Source: Ilyonectria destructans
Lineage: Eukaryota; Ascomycota; Sordariomycetes; Hypocreales; Nectriaceae
NCBI GenBank assembly: GCA_020740775.1
Contig: JAHEWK010000012.1
Span: 1,364,001-1,428,000 of the forward strand
DNA: 64,000 bases
Reading direction: 5' to 3'
Shown: positions 11,473-22,740 of the stretch, piece after piece
Position numbering within the stretch: the stretch's first letter is position 1
Layout: the number at the start of each line of letters is the position of its first letter
Translations under genes and position numbers: made by a program
The notes under the pieces: generated by a model
Seen by the model: only the letters and a program-made list of their open reading frames with translations
The model's database searches: none
What the model was told of the DNA's origin: nothing

Positions 11473-11940
11473 CTACTCAGTGCTGAATTCTGAGTAAAAG
11501 CTTGGCTTCTTTCTGACAGTGGCCTTTTCTGATGGAACGTGCTTTGGTTGCAGTACCAACAGACTGAAATTGGAAGTGGCCGCCCTCTTGATTTCGACTG
11601 CGAGATATGCAGCAACAGAGCCCAATATCCTGCGGATGCTCATTGAACTTAAACTAGGGGTGTCGTGGATTGGGCAAGCAAGTGAGCGGCCCACAATGAA
11701 GGTGATGGACTGTTTGTCCTGGGGCTGCGAGCTGAGTAAATTGGACGGGACTGAAGCCGCAACCTCACGTGGAATTTCCGTAAAGATGACTCGACTGGCA
11801 ACGGTTCCGGGTAGATTGGTTTTAATCTATTTAAGATGAATTTCCTTAATGCACTGTTGTTCCTCAAGCGACACGATTTCAGCAATGGCAGAGTCATTTT
11901 GCGCAAACTTCAGGGCCAGTCGGACAGCGTAGACGTCGTC
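11473..11940 (-). pseudogene. Probable decayed gene of unknown family
   Basis: One minus-strand frame is open for about 155 codons except for a single TAG at 11829-11827. It ends in TAG at 11475-11473. It is preceded by TAA directly before position 11940, possibly inside an intron. The composition looks coding (for example LALKFAQNDSAIAEIVS and EIPREVAASVPSNLL), but I do not recognise the family. It could instead be two exons of a live gene, though no good splice pair spans the stop. Confidence 0.3.
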
Positions 11941-12999
11941 TTAGGGTGCCTATTTGCAGGGCAAGGACGCCCTTCTTCCGATCACTCTTCGACCAACATG
12001 GCAATCGCTAAATTGCAGTCATATGGCATACGTCCTCACGGTCTCTGCAATCTTTAGTCTTATTGATAAGTCAGATTGTTTAGTTGCGATCTCCACCTGA
12101 TGCTTGATCGGCTATTTGTTAATTATCCGATTCCATCCTGTTGAGCGTTTGTCTCCACTATCCCTACACTGTGGATGCATTTCGGCAAATTGACGTCGAG
12201 TGCTCTGTTGTATGGGTATATCTGCTCCGAGTAATGGAAAAGAGTAGTCGGCATTCCGTGCCAATTGATTTGGCAGTTAAAATAACCAGAAATCGGTTCT
12301 AATTAACATAAAGGCAAGCTACAGTAGCGAAAACATTTTTGCACCAAGCGCTCGAAGCATCATCGTAAGACAAAGTAGGAGATCCACGCTCTGGATTATT
12401 CCGAAGTTAATTAGCCGACAGGAGGGAAATCCGCTTTAAATCTCGAGTTCGGCCGAATAGAAACAGTATCCCTCCCTCTAACGTATGACTCTGTTGACGA
12501 CGCCTTATCTCCCCGTAGCAAGACAGATGGCATTCGCTATCCACTACCTAGCTAACCCATTCCGGGCCTCTTCCGTGCAGTTCCGCCGCCTAATTCCTTG
12601 TTGCCACGCGTATACCTCCCTTATCTTTGAAAATTTTATATCCACCCCAGATTAGCAGGCTCAGCTACACTGAAAATTACTTCCAAGGTGGGTGATATGC
12701 TATCGACTTCTGTGATTGAACATGACGTAAAATTTGCTTAATCACAGTGTGGCATGGAGATAAAGGTATATTTAGTCAGTATGTGGGGGCTTAGCTAGCG
12801 ACAGCTTCAGCCGTTAAACTTGGTTCGGATTGTCAACGTCAACGGCGAAAGATAAACAGCCGTTTAGTTTACGGCCAAGATCGAGCCTCTTGAATGGTGA
12901 CACTCCTCCCAAGTATTTAGAGCGACCATTTCCATCACCAATTCGAGCTCATTACCACCATCCTCCTCATCCCGGCCCAGCACCACAAGAGCTCCCATC
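11941..12999. other. Intergenic upstream of nitrilase gene
   Basis: No gene. Positions 12502-12549 resemble 16535-16584 (GCCTTATCTCCC...GTAGCAAG, then CATTCGCTATCCACTAC against CGTTCGCCATCCACTAC), a second dispersed short repeat. The last 200 bp form the nitrilase promoter. Confidence 0.4.
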
Positions 13000-14186
13000 A
13001 TGTATAAATGCCTGCTTCTCACGGTCTCCGTGGCCGTCTCTCATGTCTTCGCCGGAGCTTGCCAGACAGCCAATGCCGAGAACTTGACCGTCGCCATGAT
13101 CCGAAGCCCTCCTCCAAATTGGCCCCTGCCGATTCTCAACTTTAACTGGACTGGAACAAAACTCAATATCTCCCAGAATGTTGATGAGGCCATCGATCTA
13201 CTCCATGAAGCGTCCGAAAATGGCGCCAACTTTGTCATGTTCCCTGAGCTTTGGTTCCCTGGGTAAGGTCCGCTTCTGAATACTGGAGAAGAAAAAGCTA
13301 ACGTTGAAGCAGATTCCCCAAAGGAGCAGATGGCAACTGGTCTCGAGATTTCTTGCCCGACTACATCGAGAACAGCCTTGTTGTTGGTGACGCTAATTGG
13401 AACCGCCTCATTGATGGCATTCGGTCTGCTGGAGTCTATACTGCTCTGGCATTTTCCGAAAGAACGGACAAGTACTTGTACATGGCACAAGCACTTATTT
13501 CTCCCCTTGGAGATATCTTGATCCACCGTCACAAGTTAAGACCATCTGGAAGCGAACGTGCCATATTTACGGACGGAACTATTAGTGAGATTGTGGCCGT
13601 TACAACCTCCCTTGGCCGAGTTGGTCTCTTGGAGTGCGGCGAGTAAGTCATAACACCCCAATTCTCACAGTTGAGATGCTGATGGCTACTTTAAAGACAC
13701 TGGTACCCAAGCATGACATTTCCCCTACAAGCTCAAGCCGAAAACTTCCACATCTCGCCATTTCCGTACATGCTTGAGCCGGAGAACAAGGAAGCCGCCT
13801 GGTGGGAGGGCGCGTTCGCCAACATCGGAACTTTGGGCCACTATTCCAATCTCGCCGGCGCCACATCGTTTGTCACAGCCGTTGGAGTAGCGTTCGTCGT
13901 CAGCCCGTTGGCTCAGCTGGAGGCGTACATCAGTGATACTGTTGATTTTACCAAGACTCCGATCCTTTACCACAGCATTGAAACTTCTGGCTTTAACACA
14001 TCCAAGACCTATGACGCCGATAGCCAGACATCATGGGGCGTGCTGCAGCAAATTCTCAATGGCTTCCCTTCATATATTCCCCGGGACGAGGGCGATTTTG
14101 TCAAGTGGCATTCTATTGATATCAACCTGGAGCTCAGTGGAGAGTACAACATGTCTGCTCCAGGTAGCGCAGGCCCAGGATCTTAG
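13000..14186 (+). CDS. Secreted nitrilase-family carbon-nitrogen hydrolase
   Basis: Three exons: 13000-13262, 13313-13642, 13697-14186 (360 aa). Introns are 50 and 54 bp. The nitrilase-superfamily triad is present: E83 in MFPELWFPG, K162 in HRHKLRPSGSER, C196 in LLECGEHWYPS. The family converts nitriles or cyanide to acids or amides, or hydrolyses amides. The HRHKLRP segment is the fungal nitrilase/cyanide-hydratase type. Two things are odd. The protein begins with a hydrophobic signal peptide (about residues 1-19, ending FAGA), whereas nitrilases are usually cytosolic. The residue after the catalytic Cys is Gly where classical nitrilases have Trp (C-W-E). It is convergent with a Zn2Cys6 gene 62 bp downstream. 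Substrate is unknown. Confidence 0.82.
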
Positions 14187-14248
14187 ACTACCTCATCATA
14201 TTAGCTTATATGAATTTATACGATTATAGGCTATAGACTTTTGATGCA

Positions 14249-16064
14249 TCACAGATCACTACCTTGACCACACTGCCACTTATCGAGATCATTAAGCCTC
14301 CTCAAGATTCCATCAATCTTAGACTTGGCCTGTTCCGCATCTTCGGGGCGCACCTCAACATCCGTGGTCAATTGCTCCAGATAATTGGCGCCGATGTCTC
14401 TGATTTTCGGAACCAAGCTCCTGCCATTGGCTTCTAGGATTGGCTGGGGCAAATGGTAGAGGATCTCCAAGAGGTCATCAACTATTCTCTGATGCTCCAA
14501 CCTGCTCGTTTCAACCGTTCCTAGTCTTTGAAGGAGATTTGATCGGATGTAAAGACTAGTTATGAAGATATTGGCGATTTGCACGTCGTGGCCTTCCGTA
14601 GCGATTGGGAGGCGAGAGAGTCCGCCTCGCCAGCGAAGCTCAGGAGGTAGTTTGTCGATTACCTGCTGTATCTTGGTCAAGGCCATGCTCAGAGACTTCC
14701 CAGGGTCGCTCGTGGTTTGTGCTGACTTGACGTCATGCCAAACTAAGAAGAGATCGCAAAGTGCATTGAGGCCAGCAATGTAATTGGCCCTGTGGCCATG
14801 CCATTGCGCTTCACCTAACTCGATACCAAGCGACTGTTCAAGTTGCTCGTCAGTCACTTCCAGCGGTCGGGAGAGAAACCAGTCCTCGCCATGCGCGCTG
14901 AGGCTCACTGAGAGCTTCCCAAAAATGTCCGCGCTACTATAAGCGTATGACGGTCAGTAACGGTTCCGGTGGGCTGAGAGAGCCTTTACCTAGCGGAAGC
15001 GAATTGAAGCCAGAAGAGCCGCCGAAGCATCTGAGTTTCCACAGGGTCCAATTCAGGTTGACGGTAGTATGCCAGGTACCTTATTCCAGCGGCGGCTTCG
15101 CTTAGTACATGGAATGAGCGTCTATCGGCTATATTGGATTGAGATATCGCAGGTATTGAGACGCCAATATTATACATTGTGATGCACCAGGTCACGGTAT
15201 ATGTGGGTAGTGAAATACCGCTTCCAACTAGTCGATGTTGGTCGATGAAGTCAAGACACCTTTTGACTGTTACTAGACCGTAATTTTCTCGGGGAAAGGT
15301 AGCTGCCGTTGCAGCACAAATACTGACTACCAGGCCGCAAAAGTCTGGATCCGTGTTGGCGTCGCCCTTCTCCAGGCGGGTCATGAAACGTCGGTGCAGT
15401 ACGATTGGAGCGAGCGGGTGGATTTTGTCGAACCAGTCATGCAGAATGCGGGATATGGCTTGTTCGGGAGCTAAGACGGAGAGACAGTGACTGTTTAGCG
15501 AATGAAGAGTCGGTTCTGAGTCCGGGGAGGGAGCAGCCGTGATCCTGGCTGCATCTGGACTGTGCTGTTGAGGTGTGCTCGGGCGATCTGGATCAACGAT
15601 GGACTGTGTTGGAGGAGACTTTGACCTAGGATCTGGTTCTTGGGCCTGAGACTGTGACTGGGCGACAGCAGCCTCCATCAAGGCATTCCGTCGTGCATGT
15701 CTGAAGTCACTAGGTTAGCAAGACAACGGCAGTCTATTCCTTTCGGGAGGTATTCTGACTTATTCCGCGGTCCTCGCTTCCTTCGAGGTACATTTTGGGT
15801 GCAGTCAATATCGAGAGAAACACAGGCCTGGCATCGCCCAGCTTCATTCCCCGAGAGGCACTGATTATCTCAAGCCGTCGTCAGTCATTATTTTAGTCCG
15901 CTGGAATCGCCAGAGGTGCGCACCCTGACTTTTCGAGACCGACATGCATCACACGCATTCTGGTTTCTTACGGCCTTGACATTTCCCTCGGAAGAAATCG
16001 GGGTTTCGGCGCCATGAGACAGCTCCCGAGGACTGTTGGGTGTATCTTGATTCTCGGACTCCAT
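14249..16064 (-). CDS. Zn2Cys6 transcription factor
   Basis: Four exons: 16064-15924, 15860-15760, 15700-14990, 14936-14249 (546 aa). The zinc cluster is split by intron 1: C38, C41, C48, C57, C60, C67, with CDACRSRKVR directly before the junction. A Pro/Ser/Gln-rich linker follows. The fungal-specific TF domain then begins at about residue 150 (HDWFDKIHPLAPIVLHRRF, the usual FF.. HP..P.....F pattern). It should be a nuclear sequence-specific regulator. It is convergent with the nitrilase gene, which suggests but does not prove that the nitrilase is a target. All splice phases agree (introns 63, 59 and 53 bp). Confidence 0.85.
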
Positions 16065-16803
16065 TGGCAGCTTCCTTTTGGTGCAGCCAATCTCGTTGTT
16101 TAGCGGAACCGTCTTGCCATGAGCCCAGGGCGATGGCGGTCAGAAATATCCGAGGAGAAAACCCGGATATTTAAAGTTGGAGATAAGGAACCGCTCGGCA
16201 AATTTATCGGATACACTCGCGTCATTTTCTCGCACGCCGAACATGCGATAAAGACTCAGCTTCCCGCGAACTGGACGCTACTGGGTACACTAGCCACGCT
16301 GCAATGCCTAAATCGCTGCATCGCCCTGGTTGCAATATCTATTGTATTCCACAGCAATGCAAATCTTATCAGCAACCTCATATTGAGCCTGTATTCACTG
16401 TTGGGACTGGACGGGGGGCTACTAGGTGGAATAGAATTTAACTTTATTCTTTAACTTAACTGATGTATCTACTGCAGAGTAGGGTATATTGATTTTATAT
16501 TAATAAATGTTTAAAGAGATTCACTCACTCTATAGCCTTATCTCCCTCCCGGTAGCAAGCTAGAAGGCGTTCGCCATCCACTACTCGGCGTTCATAATCG
16601 GATTCTTATTAGCGAGTAGGTAAGTGACTTTGTCTTTCATGCTAGCAACGTGAATATAGACGGCGGAACTGTACTCTCGGAACAAAGATGAAAGTCATTT
16701 GCTACGTTAAGAAGTCTCTAACCAAACAGAAACATATTTATATAAAGGGTCATCTCTAAGCTGGGATTGCATATGTTAGCCTGCGGAAGGACTATTGTAT
16801 ATA
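16065..16803. other. Intergenic with repeat copy A
   Basis: The 111-codon plus-strand frame at 16119-16454 overlaps the repeat and shows no protein-like features, so it is not called. Confidence 0.4.
16253..16530 (+). repeat. Diverged direct repeat, copy A
   Basis: It aligns with 18408-18690 over about 280 bp with gaps. Shared blocks include GTACACTAGC, AATCGCTGCA, CCTGGTTGCAA, ATCAGC.ACCTCATATTGAGCCTG, GACTGGACG.GGGGCTACT and TTTAAAGAG. It is not coding. It resembles remnants of a mobile element. Confidence 0.6.
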
Positions 16804-17473
16804 TTACATTAATATTTGCGAATAACACCGGGCTATTTCCTCCGCAACCCTGTGGCATAGTACGGAAATAGCACGCTGTGTGTGTCGTTGTACAAACGGC
16901 ATCATGAGCGAGTTAACCTCGAGAGTATGGTCAACGTGTATCTCCCACTCCTCAGCTTTGTTTGCCAAGGTGCCATACTGCTTCCCGAAGTCGCCCAGAG
17001 GCATACTATCTCGGGATCGACGAACGGTCCACGCCACCCGCGTAACGATGCCCGTGGGAGCAGTGCCGCGGGTCCGCATGCCGGACGAGGCTCTTTGGAA
17101 GATAGCGGGCCAGCCATAGATTTTGGTGAGCCCCGGAAGCAGATGGACGGCAGCCTGGATATAGTACGCGCACACAGTCTCGTCCCATGGCCCGAAGAAG
17201 GGGTCATTGGCGATCATGGTAGGCTCCGTGAATATTTCATCGAAACGCACGACGCCGGGGATCTGGCTCAGGCACGGAATATACGTCTGTATGATCTCCA
17301 ATGCGAAGCGGGGAGGAACGTTGCTGGGAATGGGAGCCACCACAGATGTATAGCACTGCGTTCGCATCTCCAGATCAGCGCGTCCCTAGTTTCTTTAGTC
17401 AGAGATGATATCCTATTGCCGAAAAAAGTAAGCAAATCCTACCTCTCACTAATATGTGGGCAGCCTTTCTCAT
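16804..17473 (-). CDS. Hypothetical protein
   Basis: The main open frame is 17367-16804 (187 aa). Codons remain open upstream to an acceptor at 17386, and an 8-codon exon at 17473-17450 joins in phase by a 64-bp GT-AG intron to 17385, giving about 201 aa. The sequence looks like real protein (IIQTYIPCLSQIPGVVRFDE, ANDPFFGPWDETVCAYYIQ, EEWEIHVDHTLEVN), but I do not recognise the family. There is no signal peptide or clear membrane helix. It lies between two diverged direct repeats. It could be a 3' fragment of a longer gene. Confidence 0.5.
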
Positions 17474-18751
17474 CAATTGAGCAAATGCGCGATTTTCCCC
17501 CTGCGCCAGTTAGCTGGGGCCCTCGGCGTTGGCGGGACTGCCAGAAGGGTTTCGATTGGGCATATGGGATACTGACTATAAGGCTGATATGGGTCTTGCA
17601 TTGACAAACGTGGTAGCAACGGTGCGGGAGTAGCTATTCATGGTGCTATACGAAGGATGCAGCCATTTGTCCAAGGGGAGCTCTGCAGGCAGGTGGCGCT
17701 GGCTGGGATAGACGAATTTCCCATGACATTTTTTTTCAATGGGTTCACGTGACGTTATCAGGCTCTCGGGGTTTTAGTTTTTGACAGGGAAATGAAGGAG
17801 GACATCCGGTCGTCCGCTATCCTCGTTAAGGCTGCGGATGCCAGAGCCGAGTGTCAGGCCCATGCTCAAGCGGCGTCCCGCCTTGTCCCTAAGATGTGGG
17901 GCGAGGAGGGATTCCAGCGGTGTTTTCCGAGAGACCCTTTCGCCGCTTTACTATGGAGGAGATGGCGAACTGAGACTCGTGGTTAATTGATGCATTTTGA
18001 TGACGATATAAAGTGACGAGTTGGATTCGGCTTCATCGGATCTCGACGAGCCAGCCCCTAGCGAGATAATCTAGACGATAGGAAAATAACGTCCCCAGCC
18101 GCCCCGTACCTCGGATAGGTGGGAAAGCAATACGCGGAGCCATCCCGCTCAACTCTTGACTAACTTACTTGCCCCTTTGCAGAATGCGAATTAGATCAAT
18201 TGACTATCGCTCTAAAAGGTGCTTCAGACTGTAAATATCGGCAGCGAACCTTGCATCTGGGTAGATTGAACAAGCGAAATTGAGTGACATCGCCCAAAGC
18301 ATCTAGATCCAAGCAGGCCAATTGCATTTCCACCAATTGTATCCCTGGTTCGCTATCAATACCGCCGTTCTCGTTTCAAAGCCACCGTCAATGGTTGTTG
18401 TAGGACCGATTCAGCTGGCCGTTGCGAACCAGGACTCTACTTTGTACACTAGCTCAAATTCACTTTGCACTGCTTGAATCGCTGCACCCCCCTGGTTGCA
18501 AAATCTGCTTATCAGCGACCTCATATTGAGCCTGGGTCCACTGTCACTCACACGCATTGCAAAGAGACTGGACGAGGGGCTACTGCGTGAGACGGACTTT
18601 GACCTCATTCTTCAATTTCACTAATCCATTCGGTGGTGCAGAATACGCAAGGTTAAATTTGCAATTAACAACAGACCTTTAAAGAGGTGTATTAAATTCG
18701 TACGCGATAAGTTAGCGGTGCAGCATGGTTCGGTAAGCCAATTTGATGCAT
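17474..18751. other. Intergenic with repeat copy B
   Basis: No convincing gene. The small plus-strand frame at 17792-17986 has no features. It holds the second copy of the direct repeat. Confidence 0.4.
18408..18690 (+). repeat. Diverged direct repeat, copy B
   Basis: Same orientation as copy A at 16253-16530. Together they bracket about 1.9 kb containing the orphan gene at 16804-17473. A 23-bp piece also occurs at 10044-10066. Confidence 0.6.
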
Positions 18752-19864
18752 CTAGTATAAAAAGTCCTCTGCGTACTCCTCATACTCGTCCATGAAATCC
18801 TTCATGTCAAACTGGTGGTCCAAGCCCTTGTCCTTGAGTATGATCAGACCTGACTCCATATATCCCTCTCTGAATTCTCGGAACAGCTCGGGGGTTCTAC
18901 CGTAGTGTGGAATGAACTTCTGGTTGTCGCCGGTCACCATCGCTCCTTTGAAAGCTTGATAGACCACATGTGGTGGTTGAGCGAGATCGACAGAAACGCA
19001 TTGCCCAAAGTCTAGAAGATAGAGACCGGTTTCCCTATGTTGGAAGTCCGATGATTCGTTGTCCGAAATGACCGATGATCCAAGAACAAATTCAGCGTCG
19101 TCACTGTCGGCGCCAGCTCCCCAGTGCATGATTGCGTATGCCTTCCCCATGCATCTCGCCATATCTTTCACTCCTAGTCCCAACTTTTCCATGTCGTTTA
19201 GATACAGAGGGAAATTTCTCAAAGAGAACGTGTCGCCATTGTGCTGTCCTTCAGATTGACCAAGATATGGCCGGACGAGACAGTGCTTGTTGGCGGGATC
19301 GCTCAAAACTTCGTCGAGGACTGCTAGATCAATTGAGTCTTGGCCGTCGGGACGCCGGTAAAATTGGCGAATCAAAGATTTTCGTATGACTTTTGGTAGT
19401 GGCAGAATCCTCTCCATCTCAACGACATTGGTTCTCAGGCGGTAAGTGGCGGGGAACTTTTGAAGATGATCCTTCCAGAACTGATCCTGTACTGTAAGGA
19501 TAATGCTGAAAGGACGAGGGACCGAAATGTGGCTCCCAATCTGGCTGTCGTAATGATTGAACGCCCTATGGACATTCACATGGATTTTATACTCGTGTTG
19601 GAGATTCGATGGGCGAGATTCATTGTCGGGGGCCTCCTTCTTCAAAACTATAGACAGCCCAAACTGCTCAAAGATCGCGCCTTGAAGTCCCTGGCCAATC
19701 TGACACATTTCTTCGAATTCTGGGCGAGACGCGGCGCGCTGAGCCCGGCGACGGGCGAAGGTTGATGTGGTCGAAACGACGGATCCGACGGCCAGTGACT
19801 GCCGGAGGATGTTTTGGTCCGTCAGCTGCTCGAGCTCAGCCGCTTTTAGGTGCGTCATCGTCAA
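18752..19864 (-). CDS. DUF3669 domain protein
   Basis: Single exon, 370 aa. The order of motifs fits the fungal DUF3669 family: a Gly-rich IGQGLQGAIFEQFG segment with LKKE, a HEYKIHVNVHRAF segment, ERILPLPKVIRKSLI, the diagnostic CLVRPYLGQ..., FSLRNFPLYLNDMEKLGL, AYAIMHWGAGADSDDAEFVLGS and LYLLDFGQC. The layout resembles a degenerate kinase-like fold (nucleotide loop, then HW.. and LLDFG), but no activity is established. The C-terminus is acidic. Start is the first ATG; a second Met at residue 3 is equally possible. Family members are common and variable in Pezizomycotina. Confidence 0.78.
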   Translation of the reverse strand: MTMTHLKAAELEQLTDQNILRQSLAVGSVVSTTSTFARRRAQRAASRPEFEEMCQIGQGLQGAIFEQFGLSIVLKKEAPDNESRPSNLQHEYKIHVNVHRAFNHYDSQIGSHISVPRPFSIILTVQDQFWKDHLQKFPATYRLRTNVVEMERILPLPKVIRKSLIRQFYRRPDGQDSIDLAVLDEVLSDPANKHCLVRPYLGQSEGQHNGDTFSLRNFPLYLNDMEKLGLGVKDMARCMGKAYAIMHWGAGADSDDAEFVLGSSVISDNESSDFQHRETGLYLLDFGQCVSVDLAQPPHVVYQAFKGAMVTGDNQKFIPHYGRTPELFREFREGYMESGLIILKDKGLDHQFDMKDFMDEYEEYAEDFLY

Positions 19865-22221
19865 GGGTGGTGATGGTAATGGGGGATGAGTGTGTGTGTG
19901 AAGGCCAGCAGAGGAAGTTTGACAAAGTCATTGGCATCTAACTGGACGATCTGCGGCCGCAAGGTTGAGCAATAGAGGCCTCATAAGAGCTTCCCCTAAC
20001 CTAAAACCTCACTTACGAGAATAAGAACTAAACTTAGGTACTAAATAACAAGGGTCTTAGGACTCTCTACTAAAAGATTCCTACTCATACTGTCCCAGGC
20101 TGTATAACTGGTATATAGGTACCTATACCTTCGGAAGCTGTCAAACTTTTTCGCCAGCCTTTCTAGAAGAGACTTTTTACACGCTGAGTGTGACTGCCTA
20201 AGGACCAGACAAAATGAGTTCGCTCCCATCATGGTTCGCGCAGGCAGCAGCGGTGGAACAAGATGTCAGGATAATTTCTGGTCTCGATCAATAAAAAAAA
20301 AGGGCTAATATCCTACGCTCAGAAGTATTCTAGCAGTAAAACTGGCATTTGATAAGCATGACGGGGGTGTTTCGACACCAGAGCATCCTAGACGATAACA
20401 GTAGAGGCACATATTTAGCAATGCACCCAACACTGGAAGACACAGTAGCTCATGCAGTAAAGTTTGCGCACCTACCTTTGCCTTAAGCTTTCAGTTCAAC
20501 CTTTTTGCTCCGACCTTGTTAACCATGGACAATAACCTTGCTGCTTGTGGACGCTGTGGAGATTATAGAGTCAAATGTTGAACATAAGAATGCATTAATG
20601 AAAAGAAGCCAAGGTAGTATTGAAGAAAATGCTACCAACCACCGTTCATTAGCAATTTATTGGTGTGGATACAAACCGATGAATTCACATGGCACTTCTT
20701 AGCGACCCAGTTGGCGCTCTCCAACAGGATCAATGCCCGGCAAGGATGCTATACCTAGTGTCTACCTAACTTGGCTACTAGCAGGGCTCAAGTGTGATAT
20801 ACAGCTGCTAATTCTAAGGATGTTTTTATTGAGGTGGGACAAAACCTCGAAAGACTACCGTCCCGGCTTTGATAGGTGCGTCGAAAGCGTATCCAAGGAA
20901 TTCGCGTAAATCCTGCAATTGATTCAGACTCATCACTACTTAAGCTTACGTCGTATCCTTGAATATGCTGGCATAATTGTAGTTATGCAATTGGGGAGGT
21001 CTTACAACTAGTCTAGGAGGAATGACACAAAGTCAACATTGTTCGAACTCCCGCATGTCAAGTGAGGCCTGTAAGCAACGCCCACGGTGTAAGCGCTTCA
21101 TCCCACCTAAATCTGGTGAAAATATGGAATACTACCCGGATCAACTTGCGTTCTACCTCCTTAAGCATCAGCCAATTCGAGAAGCCCTGATTAACTCAGG
21201 CGAAATTGAGTGGACTGTAATACCCGCTAGCTAACTCTTCGACTTCCTTGTGCCTTCCAAAAACCGCTAACTTGCCGGACGTCTGCCGGCCCATCAATAC
21301 ACAAACAACCAGAATAACCAGAACCAGAAAAAATATTCTTGCCTCGAATTCTCCTGGTAGCGTTGTGAAGGACGTCGTAGCGCTTCTCGAAACTCGGAAG
21401 TAGGGCACGTACGTATACAGGAGGGGAGGTCAACATCTTGATTGAAAATTGCGGACCTTGACAGAGAACGCATGCCTATCATTTCAGTAAAACTCTTGAG
21501 TTTGAATAATTCGATCGAAACTGCTGTCCAGGGAAAGTTCGACAGCAAGTTCATAATTTTCTCGTATAGTATCATCTCAGCCTCTATCGTTGGTCGCTGT
21601 GAGCCCCACGAAGCTAAGAGAGTCCGTTTAAAATACGTCACCAGCTGTCACTTTTGTAAAATTCGTGAGGTGTCGGCAAAATTGGATAATAACCCCAATA
21701 TAATTGTCTAATGAATTAAAGTCTTGAGGCGTCCTTTACGGCACCTTGAAGGAAGAGTCGCTGACAATAGTTTAGTACTATCGTTATGGTAACCCACTAT
21801 GGATAAGTTGAGTTGGCTACCTACCAGCCCAGATAGTCTTGTGTGAAAATGACAACACGCTAGTCTATGCCTCGGCTGGAGCTCATGAATTATTGATTTT
21901 GCAAAGCCACTCATGGTCAGAATCACAAACGAGATCAAGATATTTGAACCACCCGCTTCCAGGTCGTCCCCTGTGAGTCTATCGAAACAGCACTTCGATC
22001 CACGGTCAAATTAAGATAACTATGTGTCATATGAGCACAGATTTTCGGCTACATCCCATTTCCCCTGTCATTCAATAAATAATAAAAACTTTCTACGCAA
22101 TCTATGCTCAACCTTGGCATTCGTGATCGAATCCAATAGTGACTCAATGATAAGTTATAACCCCACGCCCATTTCTAGCTGCTTGAAACAGGGGCCCCTT
22201 TCCATTGCCATGCGTTGTGAC
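19865..22221. other. Gene-poor 2.35-kb stretch
   Basis: No gene supported. There are short frames only (for example 21294-21641 minus and 21022-21234 plus) without family features. An A-rich run lies near 20293-20301. Positions of about 22150-22220 hold a decayed ankyrin repeat that continues the NLR frame beyond its stop. Confidence 0.45.
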
Positions 22222-22740
22222 TCAATCCGCACCCCTTTCCAGGAGAAGGCGCACGATATCGACGTGCCCCTTCTGGGCTGCCCGTGACAGCGGAAATCCA
22301 GCATATCCACTGCAATCAGCCCCTCTGTCGAGGAGGAGGCGCACAACATCCAGATGCCCGTTCTTAGCTGCCTCTGATAGCAGCCGTCCCTTGAATTCAT
22401 TACTATAATCCCCTCTATCAAGGAAAAGGCGCACAACACCCGGACGCCCGTTTGCAGCTGCCTCTATTAGCGAAGATTTACTACCATCAGCCCCTTTATC
22501 AAGAAGAAGGCGCACAATATCCAGATGCCCGTTGCTAGCTGCCGTTGATAGCGGCGATCTATCACTTCCGTTACTATCAGCCCCTCTATCTAGAAAAAGG
22601 CGCACAATATCCAGATGCCCGTTGTTAGCTGCCATTAATAGCGGCCATCTATCATTCCCGTTCCTACCAGCCCCTCTGTCAAGAAGGAGGCGCGTAATAT
22701 CCAGGTACCCCCTCTCAGCTGCATTTGATAGTGGGGTCCT
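22222..22740 (-). repeat. Tandem 90-bp ankyrin-coding repeats
   Basis: At least five copies encode NGHLDIVRLLLDRGAD-type units of 30 residues (one of 27), with high nucleotide similarity between copies. This is the pattern of recently amplified, recombining NLR repeats. Confidence 0.8.

Noticed and set aside
16119..16454. 111-codon plus-strand frame
   Set aside because: Covers the noncoding repeat also found at 18408-18690, where the frame is not kept.
22222..22740. CRISPR-like regular repeats
   Set aside because: The 90-bp period encodes ankyrin units in an open frame, and the organism is a fungus.
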